Part shown: positions 52,091-61,024 of the stretch, piece after piece | Layout: each line of letters starts with the position of its first letter | Position numbering within the stretch: position 1 is the stretch's first letter | Origin: Microbacterium sp. 1.5R | GTDB lineage: Bacteria; Actinomycetota; Actinomycetes; Actinomycetales; Microbacteriaceae | Length of the DNA stretch: 64,000 nucleotides | Assembly: GCF_007667425.1 (NCBI RefSeq) | Contig: NZ_VDRC01000001.1 | Coordinates: 1,011,379 to 1,075,378, forward strand | Direction: 5' to 3' | Program-made: the position numbers and the translations under genes | Notes under the pieces: model-generated | Told to the model about the DNA's origin: nothing | Databases searched by the model: none | What the model saw: only the letters and a program-made list of their open reading frames with translations

Positions 52091-52906
52091 TCACACCTTC
52101 TCAACCGGCGCCTGCAGCTCGGTGAGCCAGTCGGGACCCGGTTCGTGCCCATCGGCCTCCAGGTAGACCTCGCGCGTGGGGCCGACGATGCGGTAGCCGT
52201 CGGCGACGATCTGCTGCATCAGCGTCGACCACGACTCCTCGATGCCGCTCATGTCGCCCCGATGCTGCAGCGTCGCCGCGGTGGGGATCTCGGGGAGCTC
52301 GACCACGTCGTAGCCGTCGCCGGCCACCGGCTCGGCCTCTGCGGGGTACGAGACGTGCACGCCGACCTTCTCGTCGTCGGCGGCGTCGTACCAGAAGATG
52401 CCCGGCTCGAGTAGCGGGCGGCCCGCGGCTTCGAGAGCTCGATCGAGCCCCTCGATCAGGGGGCCGATCAGCGGGCTGACGTTCTCCGGGCCCATCCCGG
52501 GAGCCGTGCCGTGCGCGGCGTAGACCGTGACGGCGGGAACGTGCGTGTAAGCGACCTGCGACATGATGTCTCCTTCGAGGTGACGGAGGCGCCGCTCGAT
52601 CCGGGCGATGCGCAGGCGGTCCGCGGCGATCGACCCCTCGAGGTCGTGCCGGCGCTCGACGAGCAGGGTGCGCAGCGCGGCGTCCTGATCGTCGGCCGCC
52701 GTCAGCTCCGCGATGCGATCGAGCCCGATGCCGAGTTCTCGCAGCTCCACGATCGTCAGCAGCAGCGGCAGCTGGTCGATCGAGTAGGAGCGGTAGCCCG
52801 TGCGGGCGTCGACCCGCGTGGGCGTCAGGAGACCGATCGCGTCGTAGTGCCGCAGCATGCGCACGCTCACCCGGCCGAGGGCGGCGAATTCTCCGATGGT
52901 GTACAT
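52091..52906 (-). CDS. MerR-family regulator with GyrI-like effector domain
   Basis: 271 residues from ATG 52906. N-terminal MerR helix-turn-helix YTIGEFAALGRVSVRMLRHY with the wing and GYRSYSIDQ, followed by a coiled-coil dimerisation helix (about 75-115). The C-terminal half (about 120-271) has SQVAYTHVPAVTVYAAHGTA and a GyrI-like/BmrR-type small-molecule-binding pattern. No Shine-Dalgarno is evident; the mRNA may be leaderless. It likely senses an organic ligand and activates its own promoter. Confidence 0.9.
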   Translation of the reverse strand: MYTIGEFAALGRVSVRMLRHYDAIGLLTPTRVDARTGYRSYSIDQLPLLLTIVELRELGIGLDRIAELTAADDQDAALRTLLVERRHDLEGSIAADRLRIARIERRLRHLEGDIMSQVAYTHVPAVTVYAAHGTAPGMGPENVSPLIGPLIEGLDRALEAAGRPLLEPGIFWYDAADDEKVGVHVSYPAEAEPVAGDGYDVVELPEIPTAATLQHRGDMSGIEESWSTLMQQIVADGYRIVGPTREVYLEADGHEPGPDWLTELQAPVEKV

Positions 52907-52922
52907 GATGTCGACCACACTC

Positions 52923-52947
52923 GACCATGACACAGTGTGAGGGTCAA
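52923..52947 (-). promoter_or_regulatory. MerR-type operator and -35 of the MerR gene
   Basis: On the leftward strand TTGACC (52947-52942) is followed by a dyad GACC..ACAC / GTGT..GGTC (52945-52923) and a weak -10 about 19 bases on. A long spacer filled by a dyad is the standard MerR arrangement. Confidence 0.5.
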
Positions 52948-53074
52948 CAGTCCGGCCGCGACGGATTTCCGCGCCTCCGACCCGCTCGACCCGATAGGTT
53001 GCAGAGAGAGGCGGCCGGCCCGGCACTGCAGACGGGTACGGTCGGGTCATCGACGGTCTGGGGAGACGGTGGGC

Positions 53075-54184
53075 ATGGGGACGGAAGACAGCAGAGCGCA
53101 GGGGCGCGGCATCCTCACCCCGCTGGCCGTGGGGATCGCACTCGCGGTGCTCAGCGCCGGGGCGGCGGTGGCCTCCACGTTCTTCATCGCCGATGTGCGA
53201 GTCGGCGTCCTCGCGGCGATCGTGCTGTCGTTCGGCTGCGTCGGCGTCGCCGCCGGGCTCCTGCTCGCTCGGCGGGGAAGCTGGGCGAACCGGACCTGGC
53301 CTCCCGAGCCGCGGTCGACGACCCCCAGCGCCCGCCGCACTCGTCGCGCCACCCTCCTTTACGGCCTCTTCCTCCTGCTGGTGGCTCTCGGCAGCACCGC
53401 CGGACTGCTGGTCACGAGGCCCGACGAGAGCGACCACGTGTCGCGGACCTGGGTCCTCGTCGGCCTTCTCACCATCGGCGGACTCGCGATGATCGTCGTC
53501 GGCGCACGACGGGTGCCTGAGCCGGTGCGCGCCTCCGAGCGCCCGGTCGGCTCGGCGATCGACGGCGACGCGGAGTGGATGCCGATGGGCCCGCCCCGCC
53601 CGGGCGGACTGTTCTCGTGGTGGGCGCCGCTCGCCGTCTCCACCGAGCCCTTCTTCCTCGTCCTGCTGCTCTCGACGCTGTTCCCCCTGGCGTCCCTGCG
53701 TCTCGATCCGGTGACGTGGGTGTCGATCGTCGCGGGGCTGGCCCTGCTGGCGGTCATCCTGGTCGTGGTCCTGCGACGGCGGTCCGGTCAGCCGCTCCTC
53801 TCGCGCGACGGCGCCCGGGTGCGCGTCGGGAAGAGGGAGGTGCCGACGGCGGATCTGATCAGTGCGATGGCGATGCCCTCCCGGTGGGAGCCTGACGCCA
53901 CCGAGCGCAGCCTCGCGATCGTCCTCGCCACGGCGGCGAAGACCCGAGCCGTGGTCACCCTGCGGCACCGCGGGCGCATGGCGCTCACCGACGAGCAGAC
54001 GGCCGCTCTCGCCGCGGCGCTCGAGCAGTCGCAGATCGAGTTGCCGCACGACAAGGACGACCCGAACGGACGGTTCTCGCGGACCCTGTACCCGAACTAT
54101 CTGACGAAGCGACAGGCGATCGAGATGGTGGAGTACCCACCGGGCGACGGCGAGCCCCTCGGGGTCGCCCCGCCGTCTGCGTGA
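53075..54184 (+). CDS. Predicted membrane protein of unknown function
   Basis: 369 residues from ATG 53075; GTG 53069 is an alternative. Five or so hydrophobic segments (LTPLAVGIALAVLSAGAAVA, VLAAIVLSFGCVGVAAGLLL, TLLYGLFLLLVALGSTAGLL, VLVGLLTIGGLAMIVVG and ILVVVLRRR) are followed by a cytoplasmic C-terminal domain (about 260-369) rich in charged residues. I do not recognise a family. It is preceded by a MerR gene on the other strand and followed by a convergent TetR gene, so it appears monocistronic. Confidence 0.75.
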   Translation: MGTEDSRAQGRGILTPLAVGIALAVLSAGAAVASTFFIADVRVGVLAAIVLSFGCVGVAAGLLLARRGSWANRTWPPEPRSTTPSARRTRRATLLYGLFLLLVALGSTAGLLVTRPDESDHVSRTWVLVGLLTIGGLAMIVVGARRVPEPVRASERPVGSAIDGDAEWMPMGPPRPGGLFSWWAPLAVSTEPFFLVLLLSTLFPLASLRLDPVTWVSIVAGLALLAVILVVVLRRRSGQPLLSRDGARVRVGKREVPTADLISAMAMPSRWEPDATERSLAIVLATAAKTRAVVTLRHRGRMALTDEQTAALAAALEQSQIELPHDKDDPNGRFSRTLYPNYLTKRQAIEMVEYPPGDGEPLGVAPPSA

Positions 54185-54205
54185 CGAACGGCGTCGAGTC
54201 GCTCC

Positions 54206-54769
54206 TCATTCGCCCATCGAGTCGCGGACCTCGTCCCAGACCGACACGAGGACGTCGTCGAGCGGGAGGTCGGGCGGACCTTCGAGCCACCGGTCGATCG
54301 CGAGGTCGAAGCACGTCACCGCGATGGCCGCGAGTGCGTGCGCTCGTCGAGGGTCGGTGCCGCGCTGCGTGAGGGACTCCTCGATGGCGCGGGCGAGGTG
54401 ATGACTGCGCAGGAGGTCGCGCTCGTGCAGGGCCGGCTCGCTGCGGACGATGCTGCGCCGCCGCGCGATCGGCTGGCGCCACTGCTGGATGCCGCGGCAT
54501 GCCGCCTGCAGGCCGGCGCGCACCGTCGCCGCTCCGGCGCTCTCGGGTGCGGCCGACTCCATGAACTCGCTCACCGCCTGGGGGAACTCGCGGTCGCGGA
54601 GGAAGAGCACGTCGCGTTTGTCGGAGAAGTGGCGGAAGAACGTCCGCGTGGTCAGTCCGGCCTCTGCCGCGATCTGCGGAACCGTGGTCTTCGCGAACCC
54701 CTGTCGCTCGAACAGCACCATCGCCACGGCTTCGAGCCGCAGCGCGGCATCCGGTGACCATCGAGGCAT
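54206..54769 (-). CDS. TetR-family regulator
   Basis: 187 residues. N-terminal helix-turn-helix RLEAVAMVLFERQGFAKTTV and IAAEAGLTTRTFFRHFSDKR, then a helical ligand domain. Divergent from the oxidoreductase at 54848, and separated from it by a perfect 14-bp inverted repeat that is its obvious operator. Probable repressor of the oxidoreductase and itself; ligand unknown. Confidence 0.9.
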   Translation of the reverse strand: MPRWSPDAALRLEAVAMVLFERQGFAKTTVPQIAAEAGLTTRTFFRHFSDKRDVLFLRDREFPQAVSEFMESAAPESAGAATVRAGLQAACRGIQQWRQPIARRRSIVRSEPALHERDLLRSHHLARAIEESLTQRGTDPRRAHALAAIAVTCFDLAIDRWLEGPPDLPLDDVLVSVWDEVRDSMGE

Positions 54770-54800
54770 TCGTCCATGATGTCACGTCGTGTCGTCAGGT

Positions 54801-54833
54801 GTACAGTGATGACACGAGATGTCATCACTGTAC
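54801..54833. promoter_or_regulatory. Perfect TetR operator
   Basis: GTACAGTGATGACA (54801-54814) and its exact complement TGTCATCACTGTAC (54820-54833) flank a 5-bp centre. A degenerate second copy (TGATGTCA CGTCG TGTCGTCA) lies at about 54777-54797, next to the TetR start. The site lies between the divergent genes. Confidence 0.85.
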
Positions 54834-54847
54834 GAAGGTGGACCGGA

Positions 54848-55984
54848 ATGAGCGACAACACTGCGGCATGGATCGATTCCCCCTACGCGGACCTGACGAT
54901 CCGCGAGGCTCCCCGACCGACGCCGGGGCCCGGCCAGCTGCTGATCGCCGTGCGCGCCGTGGCGGTGAACCCCCTCGATGCGATCATCCAGTCCAACGGC
55001 ACCGTGATGTACGGGTGGCTGCGCTACCCCGTGATCCTCGGCGAAGACGTGGCAGGGGTCGTCGTCGAGACCGGTGCGGACGTGGTCGGCTTCTCGATCG
55101 GCGATCGCGTCGTCGCGTACGCGATCGGCCTGGAGAAGGGCAGGGATGCCGTCACCGAGAGCGGATTCCAGACCTACGTCGCCGTCGATGCGAGCCTCGC
55201 CGCTGCCCTGCCGGATGCGATGCCCTTCGAGGACGCGGCGGTGCTGCCGCTCGCGCTCTCGACCGCGGCGGCCGGTCTCTTCGAAGAGGATCAGCTCGCC
55301 CTCGACCACTCCCGACTCGGGCAGTCCGCACCGCGCGACGAGGTCGTCGTCGTGTGGGGCGGGGCGACAGCCGTCGGCGGCAACGCGATCCAGCTCGCCC
55401 GCGCGGCCGGATACCGCGTCATCACGACCGCCTCGCCCCGCAATCACGAGCGGATGAGGGAGCTCGGGGCGGAGGCGGCCTTCGACTACCGCGACCCCCG
55501 TGCGGTCGAGCGGATCGTCGGAGCCGTGAACGGATCGCCCGTCGCCGGCATCCTCGCCGTCGCCGTCGGCTCGGCCGAGCCCTGCCGCGAGATCGCGCGA
55601 CTCACCGGCGCCGGGCGGATCGCCATGGCGAGTCCCCCGGTCTCGTTCTACGAGCAGCCCCGCAGGCCGGGACTCTCGCTGCAGCGGATCCGCCTGTTCC
55701 TGCGCCTCGGCACACGGACGGCGCTGATGCAGGTCCGCAGCCGCATCCGCGGCATCCGCCCCTCGTTCATCTGGGGCAGCGCCATCGCCGGCTCCGCCGT
55801 GGGTCCCGCCGTCTGGGGAGCGTACCTCCCTGCGGCGCTCGCGGCGGGCAGCCATCGCCCGTACCCCGAGGCCCGCGTCGTCGGCGAGGGCCTACCCGCG
55901 ATCCAGGGAGCAGTCGACACCCTGCGCGGCGGAGTGTCGGCCGAGAAGCTCGTCGTCACGCTCCCCGCGCCGGCCGACTCCTGA
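54848..55984 (+). CDS. Zinc-type alcohol dehydrogenase/quinone reductase-like oxidoreductase
   Basis: 378 residues from ATG 54848, after AAGGTGG; in-frame codons further upstream lie in the operator. It has the medium-chain dehydrogenase fold: AVAVNPLDAIIQSNG, GEDVAGVVVETG, then the nucleotide-binding VWGGATAVGGNAIQLAR. A zinc-less quinone-oxidoreductase-like subgroup is likely, as the structural-zinc Cys set is absent. Controlled by the TetR at 54206; possible detoxification of a reactive carbonyl or quinone. Confidence 0.88.
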   Translation: MSDNTAAWIDSPYADLTIREAPRPTPGPGQLLIAVRAVAVNPLDAIIQSNGTVMYGWLRYPVILGEDVAGVVVETGADVVGFSIGDRVVAYAIGLEKGRDAVTESGFQTYVAVDASLAAALPDAMPFEDAAVLPLALSTAAAGLFEEDQLALDHSRLGQSAPRDEVVVVWGGATAVGGNAIQLARAAGYRVITTASPRNHERMRELGAEAAFDYRDPRAVERIVGAVNGSPVAGILAVAVGSAEPCREIARLTGAGRIAMASPPVSFYEQPRRPGLSLQRIRLFLRLGTRTALMQVRSRIRGIRPSFIWGSAIAGSAVGPAVWGAYLPAALAAGSHRPYPEARVVGEGLPAIQGAVDTLRGGVSAEKLVVTLPAPADS

Positions 55985-56002
55985 GCTCGGCACCGCCGCG
56001 GG

Positions 56003-56902
56003 TCAGGCGCCCTCGGCGCGACCCGCCTTCCAGTAGCCCATGAACGCGACGTCCGTCCGCGAGATGCCGAGCTCGCGCACGAGATGGCGGCGGAGACCCG
56101 TGATGACGGTCGCTTCGCCCGCCAGCCAGGCGTAGTCATCACCGGCGGGTCGATCCGTCACCTCCCAGAGCAACGTCTCCGGCGCGAGGTCCTCGACCGG
56201 CTCCCCCGACTTCCCCGAGCGGTCCTGCCCCCAGCCGATCACCGCCTCACGCAGCACCTCCCCGTACGGCCGACCCTCGCGAGGCAGCCAGACGACATCG
56301 ACACCCGAGCGGTTCGCGACCGGGATCCGATCGTCGACGCCGGGCACTTCGATGAAGGCGACCCCCCGCGCCTCCTCGGGAAGCGACTCGACGATCCCGC
56401 AGATCGCCGGACCCGCGGTCTCGTCGCCGGCGATGAGCAGCGACCCGGCATCTCCCGGATGCCACTCCGCTCCGCCGCGGTGAGGTCCGTCGGCGCGCCG
56501 GTCGGGTCCGATGAGGGTGATCTCGTCACCCACCCGCGCCCGGTCGGCCCACGCCGAGGCGGGGCCCTCCGTGCCGTGCAGGACGAACTCGATGTCGACC
56601 TCGCCCGTGGCGGGGCGCACGGTGCGGAGGGTGTAGGTGCGCAGCGGGTTGCGCTCGGCATCCGGCAGGTCGCGCCAGCGCTGATACCACTCGGTCACGA
56701 GGGGGCGCGGCTCCGCGAAGAGCCCGAAGTCCGTCTCGGTCCCGTCCTCGAAGGGGATCAGCAGCTTCACTCGCTGATCGGGACCTCGCAGCACGAGGTG
56801 CTGCGACTCCGGCCCGGCGAACGTGAAGCGCACGAAGTGCTCGCTCAGCCGGACGATGCGCTGGACGGTGAGACGATAGGCCCGACTCGGAGCGAAGGTC
56901 AT
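56003..56902 (-). CDS. Siderophore-interacting protein (FAD ferric-siderophore reductase)
   Basis: 299 residues from ATG 56902, which overlaps the ATPase stop. FAD-binding barrel with NPLRTYTLRTVRP and a flavin-binding GTEGPASAWADRARVGD segment, then an NAD(P)H-binding half with LLIAGDETAGPAICGI and the C-terminal YWKAGRAEGA typical of ViuB/YqjH-like proteins. It reduces imported ferric siderophore to release iron. Last gene of the siderophore operon behind a DtxR-type box. Confidence 0.93.
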   Translation of the reverse strand: MTFAPSRAYRLTVQRIVRLSEHFVRFTFAGPESQHLVLRGPDQRVKLLIPFEDGTETDFGLFAEPRPLVTEWYQRWRDLPDAERNPLRTYTLRTVRPATGEVDIEFVLHGTEGPASAWADRARVGDEITLIGPDRRADGPHRGGAEWHPGDAGSLLIAGDETAGPAICGIVESLPEEARGVAFIEVPGVDDRIPVANRSGVDVVWLPREGRPYGEVLREAVIGWGQDRSGKSGEPVEDLAPETLLWEVTDRPAGDDYAWLAGEATVITGLRRHLVRELGISRTDVAFMGYWKAGRAEGA

Positions 56903-57720
56903 GACACGCCCCCGGGGTTGTCGAGCTGATGGTGTCGCCCGATCGGCAGCATGAGCGGCTTCCCCGACGTCGGATCGATGATGATGCGGCTCTCCATGCC
57001 GAACAGATCGCGCACCACGTCCTCCGTCAGCACGTCGACCGGATCGCCGAGCGCCCGCAGCCGGCCCCCTTCGAGCGCGATGAGGTGGTCGGCGTATCGC
57101 GCGGCGAGGTTGAGGTCGTGGAGGACCATGACGACCGTCGTGCCGCGAGACCGGTTGAGGTCGGTGAGGAGGTCGAGGACCTCGACCTGGTGGCTGACGT
57201 CGAGGAAGGTCGTCGGTTCGTCGAGCAGCAGCACCTCGGTCTCCTGCGCCAGGGCCATCGCGATCCACACGCGCTGGCGCTGGCCTCCGGAGAGCTCGTC
57301 GACAGGGCGATCGGCGAGCGCGGCGGTCTCGGTCGCGTCGAGCGCACGGGCCACCGCGAGGTCGTCGTCGTGCGTCCAGCGGGTGAACATCCCCTGGTGC
57401 GGATGCCGCCCGCGACCGACGAGATCGGAGACCGTGATGCCCTCGGGGGCGATCGGCGACTGCGGAAGCAGGCCGAGCGTGCGCGCGAGTTCCTTCGCGG
57501 GCATCCGGTGCACCTCCTTGCCGTCGAGCAGCACGCGTCCGCCCTGCGGAGCGAGCAGACGGGACATCGATCGCAGCAGCGTCGACTTCCCGCACGCGTT
57601 CGGGCCGACGATGACGCTGATCCGCCCCGCGGGGATCTCGAGGTCGAGGTCGCTGATGACGGCCCGGTCGGCGTAGCCGAGAGTCAGATCCTCGGCAGCG
57701 AGTGTGTGCGCGGACGTCAC
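56899..57720 (-). CDS. Siderophore ABC importer ATPase (FecE/FhuC type)
   Basis: 273 residues from GTG 57720, overlapping the permease stop (GTGA). Walker A GPNACGKST, signature LSGGQRQR, Walker B VLLLDEPTTFLD and switch VMVLHDLNLAARYADH are characteristic of iron-siderophore ATPases. The C-terminal RIIIDPTSGKPLMLPIGRH also fits. Powers the FecCD-type pair encoded upstream. Confidence 0.95.
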   Translation of the reverse strand: MTSAHTLAAEDLTLGYADRAVISDLDLEIPAGRISVIVGPNACGKSTLLRSMSRLLAPQGGRVLLDGKEVHRMPAKELARTLGLLPQSPIAPEGITVSDLVGRGRHPHQGMFTRWTHDDDLAVARALDATETAALADRPVDELSGGQRQRVWIAMALAQETEVLLLDEPTTFLDVSHQVEVLDLLTDLNRSRGTTVVMVLHDLNLAARYADHLIALEGGRLRALGDPVDVLTEDVVRDLFGMESRIIIDPTSGKPLMLPIGRHHQLDNPGGVS

Positions 57721-58778
57721 AGGGATCCCCCGTTTCGGTTGGTGCGGATGATGAGGTACACGAGGTAGGGCGCGCCGAGCGCGCCGGTGACGACGCCGAC
57801 GGGGAACCGGGTGCCCAGGGCGTACTGCCCGATGAAGTCGGCGACGAGCACGAGGATCGCGCCGACGAGCGCGGACGGCACGAGCATGGATCCGTTCGGC
57901 CCCACGATGCGCGCCGCGATCGGCCCCGACAGGAACGCGACGAAGGCGATCGGCCCCGCGGCCGCCGTGCCGAAGGCGATGAGACCGACGGCAGCGATCA
58001 CGACGATGATGCGGGTGCGCTCGATCCGCACACCCAGCGCCGCCGCTGCGTCGTCGCCGAGCCGCATCGTGTGCAGGTCGCGCGACTGCGACAGCAGCAC
58101 GGGGCCCAGCACGGCGAGGGCGATCAGCGCCGGCAGCGTCGCCTGCCAGCTCGCTCCGTTCAGGCTGCCACTGAGCCAGCGGACCGCCTCCTGCAGGTCC
58201 CACTGCCCCGCCTGAGACAGCACGTACGCCGTGACGCTCTCGAGCATCGCGGCGACGCCGATCCCGATGAGGATCAGTCGCGTGCCCGCCACTCCGCTCC
58301 GGCTCGCGAGAGCGTAGATGAGCAGGGCGACGATGAGGCCGGCGGCGATGGCGATGACCGAGACGGCCGTGCTGCCCAACGACAGCATGACGATCGCGAA
58401 CGCCGCCGCCGCGCTGGCGCCCGCACTGATGCCGATGACGTCAGGGCTGGCAAGAGGGTTTCGCAGCATGGTCTGGAAGCTGACGCCGGCGAGCCCGAAG
58501 CTCGCGCCGGCGACGACGGCGAGCACGGCCCGGGGCAGTCGCAGCCGACCCACGGTGAAGGTCGCGCCGTCGACGTCGTGCCCGAGGATCACGCCGATGA
58601 CGTCGCCGAGCGAGTACACCGTGCGCCCGAAGACCAGGGAGCAGACGAAGACCACGACGATGACTGCGACGAAGACGGCGATCACGGTGCGTCGGCGGCG
58701 GGACCTGCGGACCCGGCTGCCTGCGACGAGCGCCACGGTCGCCTCGTGGCCGGTGTCGGCGAGGACGGGGGCGGTCAC
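57717..58778 (-). CDS. Siderophore ABC importer permease (FecD type)
   Basis: 353 residues from GTG 58778. Multi-span FecCD family: LRLPRAVLAVVAGASFGLAG, NPLASPDVIGISAGASAAA, and the later GPIAFVAFLSGPIAARIVGP. About ten transmembrane helices expected. Its start overlaps the stop of the paired permease. Together they form the ferric-siderophore channel. Confidence 0.95.
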   Translation of the reverse strand: MTAPVLADTGHEATVALVAGSRVRRSRRRRTVIAVFVAVIVVVFVCSLVFGRTVYSLGDVIGVILGHDVDGATFTVGRLRLPRAVLAVVAGASFGLAGVSFQTMLRNPLASPDVIGISAGASAAAAFAIVMLSLGSTAVSVIAIAAGLIVALLIYALASRSGVAGTRLILIGIGVAAMLESVTAYVLSQAGQWDLQEAVRWLSGSLNGASWQATLPALIALAVLGPVLLSQSRDLHTMRLGDDAAAALGVRIERTRIIVVIAAVGLIAFGTAAAGPIAFVAFLSGPIAARIVGPNGSMLVPSALVGAILVLVADFIGQYALGTRFPVGVVTGALGAPYLVYLIIRTNRNGGSL

Positions 58779-59821
58779 AGTTCGCGCACTTTCTGCCTGC
58801 GGACGATCGCGATGAAGACCGGCCCGCCGATGAGGGCGGTGAGGATGCCGACGTCGATCTCACTCGGACGGGCGATGACGCGCCCGATGATGTCGGCGAG
58901 GAGGAGCAGGGCGGCGCCGCCCGCCGCGGAGAACGGGAGCAGCCACCGGTAGTCGGGGCCGAAGAGGAGGCGTAAGAAGTGCGGGACGACGAGTCCGACG
59001 AACGCGATGGGGCCGGCGAGCGCCGTCGCGGCACCGGCGAGGATGACGGCACCGAGGGCGGCCAGGCCCCGCGTGACGGCGACCCGCTCGCCGAGCCCGG
59101 CCGCGAGATCGTCGCCCAGGGCGAGGGAGTTGAGACCGCGACCGGAGGCCAGGCTGAGAACGAATCCCGCGAGGAGGAAGGGGAGCACGAGGGAGAGCGA
59201 CTCGAACGTCGCGCCGCCGACGCCGCCGATCTGCCATGAGCGGATGGTCGCGGAGAGATCGGCTCGGGGAAGAGAGATCGCGGTCACGAAGGAGGCGAGC
59301 GCGGCGGATGTCGCCGCGCCGGCCAGCGCCAGCTTCAGCGGGGTGGCTCCCCCGCGTCCGAGCGACCCGACCACGTAGACGAACACCGCGGCGACGGCGG
59401 CTCCGGCGATCGCCGTCCAGATGTAGGCCGAGGCGCTGGAGAGACCGAACCACGCGATGCTCGCCACGATCGCGAGGGAGGCGCCCATGTTGACGCCGAG
59501 GATGCCGGGATCGGCGAGCGGGTTGCGGGTGACTCCCTGCATGACCGCACCGGCCAGGCCCAGTGCCGCACCCACGAGGATCGCCATCGCGGTGCGGGGC
59601 AGACGGGTCTGCACAGCACCCTGGCCGAGGTTCTCCACCGTCCCCGAGAGCCCGGCGACGATGTCGTCCCACGAGACGTCACGCGACCCGACGGCGACCG
59701 ACAGGAGAACGAGCACGACGACCGCGGCGACGACGACGAGCAGCCAGAGGAGACGCTGACGATTCGGACGCCGCACCGCATGCACAGTGGCGACGTCCGA
59801 ATCGATCACGGTCCTGGTCAC
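58775..59821 (-). CDS. Siderophore ABC importer permease (FecC type)
   Basis: 348 residues from GTG 59821, overlapping the binding-protein stop. FecCD motifs: RLPRTAMAILVGAALGLAGA, NPLADPGILGVNMGASLAIV, SLALGDDLAAGLGERV and GPIAFVGLVVPHFLRLLFGP, the latter the usual family signature. Pairs with the 57717 permease. Confidence 0.95.
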   Translation of the reverse strand: MTRTVIDSDVATVHAVRRPNRQRLLWLLVVVAAVVVLVLLSVAVGSRDVSWDDIVAGLSGTVENLGQGAVQTRLPRTAMAILVGAALGLAGAVMQGVTRNPLADPGILGVNMGASLAIVASIAWFGLSSASAYIWTAIAGAAVAAVFVYVVGSLGRGGATPLKLALAGAATSAALASFVTAISLPRADLSATIRSWQIGGVGGATFESLSLVLPFLLAGFVLSLASGRGLNSLALGDDLAAGLGERVAVTRGLAALGAVILAGAATALAGPIAFVGLVVPHFLRLLFGPDYRWLLPFSAAGGAALLLLADIIGRVIARPSEIDVGILTALIGGPVFIAIVRRQKVREL

Positions 59822-60849
59822 TGGGCGTTGTCGGCCGCGGCGCTCAGGAGAGACAGGTAGTCGTCGAGCACGTAGGAGATCGCGAGAGGCGTCGGGTTGG
59901 CGGCCGTGCCGAGCGTGTCGGAGCCGAGCAGCACCATCGACCCGTTGGCCACAGCGGGCATCTGCGACAGGAGCGCGTTGCCCTCGAGGGTCTTCACGAG
60001 CTCCTCGTCGCCGTACGTGACGATGATGTCGACATCCGAGAAGGTGTCGACCTGCTCCGCGCTGATCGTTCCCGAGAACTTGTCCTTATCCTCCGACGCC
60101 TCGGCGATGCTCGCCGGGGTCGACAGGCCGAGGTCCTCGAAGAAGGCCGCGCGCGTGTCGTTCGCGGTGTAGAAGCTGACCTCGCTGAGATCGCTGGGGT
60201 CGACGTGGGTGAGGAACATCGTCGACTTGCCCTCGAGCTGCGGGTGCTCGGCCATCGCGTCCTGGATCTCGCCCTCGATGTCGGCGACGAGCTGCTCACC
60301 CTCCTCGGCCATGCCCATGCCCATCGCGTTGTACTCGATGACATCGCGCCACGACGTCGCCCAGGGGCCCTCGGGGTAGGCCACGACCGGCGCGATCTCA
60401 CTGAGCGTGTCGTAGTCCTCCTGGGTCAGGCCCGAGTACGAGGCGAGGATCACGTCGGGGTCGGTGTCCGCGACCGCTTCGAAGTCGATGCCGTCGGTCT
60501 CGTCGAACAGCACGGGGGTCTCAGCGCCGAGCTCGTCGAGCTTCTCCTTGACCCACGGGAGCAGCCCGTCGCCGTCGTCGTCTCCGAAGTTCGCCGCGGC
60601 CATGCCGACGGGCACGACGCCGAGCGCGAGCGGGACCTCGTGGTTGGCCCACTGCACGGTGGCCACGCGCTCGGGCTTCTCGGTGATCTCCGTCGTGCCG
60701 AGCGCGTGCTCGATGACGATGGGGTAGCCCTCCGCGGAGGCGGAGCCCGTGTCCGCGGAGTCCGAGTCGGGGGTCGTGCTGCAGGCGGCGAGGCTGACGA
60801 CGAGGGCAGCGACCGCTGCCCCCGCAGCCGCGAGACGATGAGCGCGCAT
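59818..60849 (-). CDS. Siderophore-binding lipoprotein (FecB/FhuD type)
   Basis: 343 residues from ATG 60849, behind GGAGA; a longer frame to 60897 has no ribosome site. Signal peptide ends at lipobox SLAAC (Cys23). The mature domain is the helical-backbone siderophore-binding fold with EITEKPERVATVQWANHEVP and PDVILASYSGLTQEDYDTLS, ending with the DDYLSLLSAAADNAQ helix. First gene of an operon that should be iron-repressed through the box at 60921. The ligand could be catecholate or hydroxamate; not determinable. Confidence 0.95.
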   Translation of the reverse strand: MRAHRLAAAGAAVAALVVSLAACSTTPDSDSADTGSASAEGYPIVIEHALGTTEITEKPERVATVQWANHEVPLALGVVPVGMAAANFGDDDGDGLLPWVKEKLDELGAETPVLFDETDGIDFEAVADTDPDVILASYSGLTQEDYDTLSEIAPVVAYPEGPWATSWRDVIEYNAMGMGMAEEGEQLVADIEGEIQDAMAEHPQLEGKSTMFLTHVDPSDLSEVSFYTANDTRAAFFEDLGLSTPASIAEASEDKDKFSGTISAEQVDTFSDVDIIVTYGDEELVKTLEGNALLSQMPAVANGSMVLLGSDTLGTAANPTPLAISYVLDDYLSLLSAAADNAQ

Positions 60850-60920
60850 GAGTATCTCCAGTGCGTGAGTGAGGGTGGGGTGCCGTGACCGGAACACCGC
60901 GCGAATGATCGGAGCGCAGC

Positions 60921-60939
60921 TTAGGTGAGGCTTACCTCA
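60921..60939 (-). promoter_or_regulatory. DtxR/IdeR-type iron box
   Basis: TTAGGTGAGGCTTACCTCA matches 16 of 19 positions of the classical iron box and is an imperfect palindrome. It lies 72 bases upstream of the siderophore-binding protein start, as expected for iron-dependent repression of the operon. Confidence 0.85.
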
Positions 60940-61024
60940 CGCTAGCGTGCGTGCCGAACCCGACGCAAATGCGCGGCGAGCCGTTGCCCTGTGTGTGTGC
61001 GGGGCAGAACGGCGCCGACCGTCT

